The translations under genes and the position numbers were made by a program. Below, in pieces: positions 6,843 to 10,125 of a DNA stretch of 10,125 bases; the stretch's first letter is position 1, and each line of letters begins with the position of its first letter. The DNA is from CAYOKT01 sp964404605. Lineage in GTDB: Bacteria > Electryoneota > Electryoneia > Electryoneales > Electryoneaceae. The DNA lies in the NCBI GenBank assembly GCA_964404605.1, contig CAYOKT010000100.1, positions 1-10,125 of the forward strand, given 5' to 3'. The notes beneath the pieces are model-generated. The model made no database searches, was not told the origin of the DNA, and worked only from the letters and a program-made list of their open reading frames with translations.

Positions 6843-7477
6843 CGTCTCTCCCCTTCCGACTCATGGGACGCCTCGGGTTCGGCGTACCCGGTGAACATCA
6901 TCTTGAAGTGTTCCACGGGGGTTTCGCCCGTGGAGCCGAGGTAGATGTGGGCGATGAGAAACGCGGTGAGGAAGATCGCCGTCACGGTGTGCAGAACGCC
7001 CAGGTCCCACACGATGGAGGTGCGGAACCGGGTCCAGTTCTCGATGAAATAGAGCAGGGAGAGGCCGCTGGCGACCTGGATCGGCATCAGCACGACCATC
7101 ACCCCGAGGTACGTCCATTTCTGCAACGGGTTGAACTTGCGCGAACCGCTCTCCGCGTAGGGATGGGGCTCGCCGCGGAAGATGCCCCAGAGGTAGTAAC
7201 GAGTCTGCCGGATCAGTCCGCGGGGCATGTCGTCGCGGTTGGGCAGGTAGAAACGGATGCGGCGCGAGGAGATCATGTAGCCGGCCCACAACAGGTAGTC
7301 GAGGGAAACGATGATCCCGACGATGTTGTGCAGGGTGATGGCCGCGGAGAGGCTGCCGAAGACATCGAACTCGCGCACGAAGTGGATGTTCAGCCCGCTG
7401 AGCGCCAGGAGCACGATGCCTACCGCGTTCACCCAGTGCCAGAACCGTTCGACCTTCGTGACCAGGTAGATCTTCAT
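6839..7477 (-). CDS. b561-type diheme cytochrome b, CbcB-like quinol-side subunit
   Basis: A 212-residue inner-membrane protein of the cytochrome b561 / Ni-Fe hydrogenase, formate dehydrogenase and thiosulfate reductase b-subunit superfamily. It has four predicted membrane segments (about 17-33, 46-70, 121-145 and 157-180). Candidate axial heme ligands are His14 (RFWHWVN), His50 (TLHNIVG), His163 (VLHTVT) and His177 (AHIYLG), which suits two b hemes; His32 is an alternative. The C-terminal GETPVEHFKMMFTGYAEPE is typical of periplasm-partnered b subunits. The start overlaps the stop of the 7-heme gene (ATGA, 7474-7477), with GAAGGGAAGG as ribosome site, and its stop overlaps the start of the 8-heme gene. 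Expected role: oxidise (or reduce) menaquinone and exchange electrons with the 7-heme partner. A heptaheme c plus diheme b pair is, as I recall, the composition of Geobacter CbcA/CbcB; the equivalence here is inference. Confidence 0.92.
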   Translation of the reverse strand: MKIYLVTKVERFWHWVNAVGIVLLALSGLNIHFVREFDVFGSLSAAITLHNIVGIIVSLDYLLWAGYMISSRRIRFYLPNRDDMPRGLIRQTRYYLWGIFRGEPHPYAESGSRKFNPLQKWTYLGVMVVLMPIQVASGLSLLYFIENWTRFRTSIVWDLGVLHTVTAIFLTAFLIAHIYLGSTGETPVEHFKMMFTGYAEPEASHESEGERR

Positions 7478-8439
7478 CCTTCCCTTCCCCTCCGCTTCGC
7501 GCCCCGGAGGCGCAGCAACCCGTGTCCGGCGATGCCGAGGAACACCAGCGCCATCAGGCTGAGTCCCCCGACATCGAGCAGCGGGAAACGGGTGGAACCG
7601 GAGATGTAGTAGTCACGGACGAGGGCCAGCCGGCCGAGGGTGCGCGGCTGCTTCTCCCCGAACGAACCGATGTAGTAGGCCATCTTCGAGTCGCGGGCAT
7701 GGCAGGCGTAGCAGTCCGAGGTCGCCTGCTCCTTCGGCAGGATGCGGTGACGGAAGCTGAAATCCTCGCCCTCGGGCTTCGTGTGGCAGGAGATGCAGGC
7801 GATACGGTCCAGGTGGAGCGCCGCCTGCGGATGCCAGTCATGGCGCCGGGCCAGGGAGAGCCCGGAGGGGTCCGCCGGACCCTCGTGACACTCGATGCAG
7901 GCCCGGTTCTTCCGGGCGACGCTCATCTCCCGCGAGGGGACCATCTCGTGGGGCGAATGGCAGGTGGCGCAGTCGAATCCGGCCATGTCCTCCCGGAAAT
8001 GCACCCCGGCCCGGGCCATCCGGTCGATGGCGAGGTATTCTTCACGGATCTCCCGGTGGCAGTCGAGACAGGCGGGGAGCTTCCGGCTCGCATGAGGGAA
8101 GGTGCCGTAATCGCCCTCGTGGCAGTCGCCGCAGGTCTTCTTCCCGTTCCGGTAGTGGATGGAGCGGCGGAAGCCCTCCGGGTCGATGAAGAGCTGGTGG
8201 ACCTTCCCTCCCTCATCACGGTAGCCCATCCGCATCCCGGGGTTCATGTGGCAGGGCACGCAGGACTCCATCGCACCGGCGAGGCTGTCCGCCGAGCCCG
8301 CTCCCGCCGACACGGCGGAGGTCGAACGCGCCCCCCCCGGGCGGTCGATCCCCGCCCGCGCGACGAATAGCGCCAGGGAGAGCAGCACGACGGCCGCCCC
8401 GGCGGCGATCCACCCCGATTTCGTCCGCTTCAGTCGCAT
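7474..8439 (-). CDS. Heptaheme c-type cytochrome, membrane-anchored, CbcA-like
   Basis: A 321-residue protein starting MRLKRTKSGWIAAGAAVVLL. This ATG (8439) is chosen over an in-frame one 51 codons upstream because the sigma54 promoter starts transcription near 8467, GGGGAA precedes it, and it places the basic N-terminus right before membrane segment 1 (about 9-28). Seven CXXCH sites follow, at 60 (CVPCH), 103 (CGDCH), 124 (CLDCH), 157 (CATCH), 181 (CIECH), 215 (CISCH) and 243 (CYACH), all in the predicted periplasmic part. A second membrane segment spans about 286-309, ending in a basic cytoplasmic tail. It is the first gene of a three-gene operon, overlapping the cytochrome b gene. The domain order (anchor, seven hemes, anchor) and the cytochrome b partner match what I recall of Geobacter CbcA, part of an inner-membrane quinol oxidoreductase used at low redox potential. 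Heme-lyase maturation (Ccm or Ccs) must be encoded elsewhere. Confidence 0.93.
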   Translation of the reverse strand: MRLKRTKSGWIAAGAAVVLLSLALFVARAGIDRPGGARSTSAVSAGAGSADSLAGAMESCVPCHMNPGMRMGYRDEGGKVHQLFIDPEGFRRSIHYRNGKKTCGDCHEGDYGTFPHASRKLPACLDCHREIREEYLAIDRMARAGVHFREDMAGFDCATCHSPHEMVPSREMSVARKNRACIECHEGPADPSGLSLARRHDWHPQAALHLDRIACISCHTKPEGEDFSFRHRILPKEQATSDCYACHARDSKMAYYIGSFGEKQPRTLGRLALVRDYYISGSTRFPLLDVGGLSLMALVFLGIAGHGLLRLRGAKRRGREG

Positions 8440-8477
8440 GGGTTTCCCCGATATTGCACCATTCCGCACAAGGTGAT

Positions 8478-8493
8478 GGCAAAAAGCATGCCG
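8478..8493 (-). promoter_or_regulatory. Sigma54 (-24/-12) promoter of the cytochrome operon
   Basis: The minus strand reads CGGCATGCTTTTTGCC from 8493 to 8478: GG and GC separated by exactly 10 bp, with GGCA and TTTTTGC close to the consensus TGGCACG-N4-TTGCA. The -12 GC at 8480-8479 predicts a transcription start near 8467, about 28 nt before the ATG of the 7-heme gene, leaving room for its GGGGAA ribosome site. The divergent gene encodes a sigma54 activator and three repeat sites lie 99-141 bp upstream of the predicted start, the usual distance for enhancer sites. The element is nearly symmetric, so a weaker -24/-12 match also reads on the plus strand. Confidence 0.78.
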
Positions 8494-8565
8494 GATGGAA
8501 ACCCCCGTATCTGTAATATTTTCAAGCCCCGCGAGAGTTCGTTGGATCAACTGTCTCCCCCCGGA

Positions 8566-8578
8566 TGAAACTGTTTCA
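8566..8578. promoter_or_regulatory. Enhancer/operator site 1 (perfect palindrome)
   Basis: TGAAACTGTTTCA, a perfect 13-bp inverted repeat with a single central base, is the first of three tandem copies between the divergent genes. It abuts site 2, and the junction forms a second perfect palindrome of 20 bp (8569-8588). Dimeric Fis-type HTH activators bind such symmetric sites; assignment to the divergent activator is inference. Confidence 0.7.
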
Positions 8579-8591
8579 TGAAACAGTTGCA
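8579..8591. promoter_or_regulatory. Enhancer/operator site 2
   Basis: TGAAACAGTTGCA differs from a perfect TGAAACNGTTTCA site at one position. It follows site 1 without a gap and overlaps the -35 region (8587-8592) of the predicted activator promoter, which suggests autoregulation. Confidence 0.65.
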
Positions 8592-8615
8592 ATTGTGAAA
8601 CCGTTCACCTATTTT
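8587..8615 (+). promoter_or_regulatory. Sigma70-like promoter of the activator gene
   Basis: TTGCAA (8587-8592) and TATTTT (8610-8615) are separated by 17 bp. Predicted start of transcription is about 8622, which supports the downstream start codon (8663) with a leader of about 40 nt. Repeat sites 2 and 3 overlap this promoter. Confidence 0.5.
8596..8608. promoter_or_regulatory. Enhancer/operator site 3 (degenerate)
   Basis: TGAAACCGTTCAC keeps the TGAAACNGTT core but the right half is changed, giving GTGAA-N4-TTCAC as an alternative inverted repeat (8595/8597 onward). It starts 17 bp after site 2 and lies in the spacer between the -35 and -10 of the activator promoter. Confidence 0.55.
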
Positions 8616-8662
8616 ATCCTATGGGCGGATCATGGACTTCCGCCCGAAGGCGAGGCAGGCTG

Positions 8663-10078
8663 ATGCTTCTCTCTCTCGATCCCCGCCTGTTCGAGGCGGT
8701 GCTGGATGCCGTCTCCTGCGGGGTGCTGACGACGGATCCGAAGATGCGGATCACCTCCTTCAACCGCGCCGCGGAGGTGATCACCGGCTGGAAGAGCGGG
8801 GAGGTGGTCGGCCGCTCCTGCCACGAGGTGATGCAGTTCACCCCGCGCGAGGAGGCCTGTCCCGAACCGGAGAAGCTGAGATCGGGGGAGCTCTTCGGGC
8901 CGAAGGTGCTGCACATCCGGACCCGGGACGGCCGGATGGTCCCGGTCCGCCTGACCGCCCAGATGCTGCGCGACAGGAAGGGCCGTGTCATCGGGGTGGT
9001 GCAGAGTTTCGGCGACCTCTCCACCGTCCAGGCGCTCCGCCGGAAGCTCGAGGGGCGCTATGTCTTCTACGACATCATCTCGCAGGACCACGAGATGCAG
9101 GACCTCTTCGAGATCCTGCCCCGGATCGCCGACACGCGGGGCACGGTGTTGATCCGCGGCGAGAGCGGCACGGGCAAGGAGCTGTTCGCGCGGGCGATCC
9201 ACCATCTTTCGCCCTTCCGCGAGGGGCCCTTCGTCGCGGTCAACTGCGCCGCCCTGCCGGACACCCTGCTCGAAGCGGAGCTGTTCGGGTATGTGAAGGG
9301 GGCGTTCAGCGACGCCCGCACGGACCGTGAGGGGCGCATCGCCGCCGCGGAGGGCGGCACCCTGCTGCTGGACGAGGTGGGCGACATCTCCCCGGCGATG
9401 CAGGTGAAGCTGCTCCGCTTCCTCCAGGATCACCAGTACGAGCCGCTGGGCACCAACCGCACGATCAAGGCGAACGTGCGCGTCATCGCCGCGACCAACA
9501 AATCCCTGGACGACATGGTGCAGCGGGGGGAGTTTCGGGAGGATTTCTACTACCGGCTGAACGTGCTCTCCATCGACATCCCGCCCCTGCGGAGGAGACT
9601 CGGGGATGTCCCCCTCCTGGCGGAACATTTTCTCGAGACCTGGTCGAGGGTCAATGACAAGCCCACCGGCGCCTTGACCCCGGATGCGCTCCGGGCCCTG
9701 ATGCGGTACGAGTACCCGGGCAACGTCCGCGAACTGGAGAATATCATCGAACGGGCCGCGGTGATGGCGGCGGGCGAGGAGATCGACCTCTCGCACCTCC
9801 CCGCCCCCCTGCAGGCCCTGGGGGCTCCGGGCGCGGCGCGGGCCGCGGGGAGCGGGATGTCCTCCACGAGCCGGGCCGGGAGCGCGACAGAACGGGCTTT
9901 CGGTCGGGAGCGGGGGCTCCCCCACACCCCGTCGCTGACCCCGGTGGAGACCGCCGAGCGGGAAGCCATCCGCGAAGCCCTCCGGCGCTCCGGGGGCAAC
10001 CGTCAGGAGGCGGCGCATCTCCTCGGCATGAGTCGCGCCACCCTGTGGCGGAAACGGCGGAAATACCACCTCGACTGA
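8663..10078 (+). CDS. PAS-domain sigma54-dependent transcriptional activator (bacterial enhancer-binding protein)
   Basis: A 471-residue activator. The ATG at 8663 is preferred to the one at 8621, which has no ribosome site and coincides with the predicted transcription start. A PAS sensor domain fills about 5-118 (VLTTDPKMRITSFNRAAEVITGW, with Cys19, Cys53 and Cys66 that might take part in sensing). The AAA+ domain spans about 138-365: Walker A GESGTGKE (166-173), sigma54-contact loop GAFSDA (213-218), Walker B GGTLLLDEVGD (231-241), arginine-finger region FREDFYYRLNV (291-301) and YPGNVRELEN (351-360). A 45-residue low-complexity Ala/Gly/Ser linker (about 383-427) leads to a Fis-type HTH (GGNRQEAAHLLGMSRATLWRKRRKY, split here as 444-456 and 457-468). 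No receiver domain, so the signal is likely sensed directly or through the PAS ligand. It is divergent from the cytochrome operon, whose promoter is sigma54-type. It may correspond to BccR-like regulators of cbcBA in Geobacter, an inference from context. Confidence 0.94.
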   Translation: MLLSLDPRLFEAVLDAVSCGVLTTDPKMRITSFNRAAEVITGWKSGEVVGRSCHEVMQFTPREEACPEPEKLRSGELFGPKVLHIRTRDGRMVPVRLTAQMLRDRKGRVIGVVQSFGDLSTVQALRRKLEGRYVFYDIISQDHEMQDLFEILPRIADTRGTVLIRGESGTGKELFARAIHHLSPFREGPFVAVNCAALPDTLLEAELFGYVKGAFSDARTDREGRIAAAEGGTLLLDEVGDISPAMQVKLLRFLQDHQYEPLGTNRTIKANVRVIAATNKSLDDMVQRGEFREDFYYRLNVLSIDIPPLRRRLGDVPLLAEHFLETWSRVNDKPTGALTPDALRALMRYEYPGNVRELENIIERAAVMAAGEEIDLSHLPAPLQALGAPGAARAAGSGMSSTSRAGSATERAFGRERGLPHTPSLTPVETAEREAIREALRRSGGNRQEAAHLLGMSRATLWRKRRKYHLD

Positions 10079-10125
10079 CCCGGCGGGCCTCCGGCGGGCG
10101 AGCTTCGGGCCGCACTTCCACCCGG

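Noticed and set aside
4653..6944. Long open frame of 763 codons on the plus strand opposite the octaheme gene
   Set aside because: No recognisable motif, Val/Ala/His/Arg repeats only; the minus strand carries eight CXXCH sites in a coherent protein.
8621..8662. ATG at 8621 as start of the activator
   Set aside because: No ribosome site and it coincides with the predicted transcription start; the next ATG has a purine-rich upstream region and begins just before the PAS domain.
10079..10125. GC-rich repeats (CCGGCGGGC twice) after the activator as a terminator
   Set aside because: The copies are direct rather than inverted, no T-run follows before the window ends.

Overview
The window reads as chromosomal DNA of a GC-rich, probably anaerobic bacterium with a heme-rich respiratory chain. 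The best guess is a Desulfuromonadia/Geobacter-type deltaproteobacterium. The guess rests on the 15 CXXCH heme sites in one operon, on sigma54 control by a PAS-type activator, and on resemblance of the operon to the CbcA/CbcB inner-membrane cytochromes known from Geobacter. It is inference, because there is no rRNA or other marker gene here.

Layout. (1) Bases 1-545, minus strand: the first 32 codons of a COG0701/ArsP_1-type permease (cut by the window edge), preceded by an ArsR-family repressor with a Cys-x-Cys pair. The repressor has a good sigma70 promoter, and one 18-bp near-palindrome lies upstream of each of the two genes. (2) Bases 707-2898, plus strand: a two-gene unit with overlapping stop and start (ATGA). 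It encodes a small membrane protein that looks like the sensor and HAMP half of a histidine kinase without a kinase, then a TrkH/KtrB-type potassium channel subunit. (3) Bases 3088-4566, plus strand: a cobalamin-binding-type radical SAM enzyme of the HpnP/DUF4070 class. Its middle is strikingly AT-rich, while its two ends are closer to the GC-rich neighbourhood. (4) Bases 4668-8439, minus strand: three translationally coupled genes, a 7-heme membrane-anchored cytochrome c, a b561-type cytochrome b and an 8-heme cytochrome c resembling octaheme tetrathionate reductases. (5) Bases 8663-10078, plus strand, divergent: a PAS / AAA+ / Fis-type HTH sigma54 activator.

How the parts work together. The intergenic region 8440-8662 is the most informative piece of regulatory DNA. 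It holds a well-formed -24/-12 (sigma54) promoter firing into the cytochrome operon about 28 nt before its start codon. About 100-140 bp further upstream are three tandem copies of a TGAAACNGTTTCA-like site, the two outermost of which overlap a sigma70-like promoter for the activator gene. The simplest model is that the divergent activator binds the three sites, turns on the cytochrome operon through sigma54 and modulates its own expression. The operon products form a predicted quinol-to-periplasm electron route: cytochrome b561 takes electrons from quinol, the 7-heme protein passes them on, and the 8-heme protein is either the terminal reductase or a further relay. The physiological electron acceptor cannot be read from the sequence.

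No tRNA, rRNA, CRISPR array, transposase or insertion sequence was recognised.
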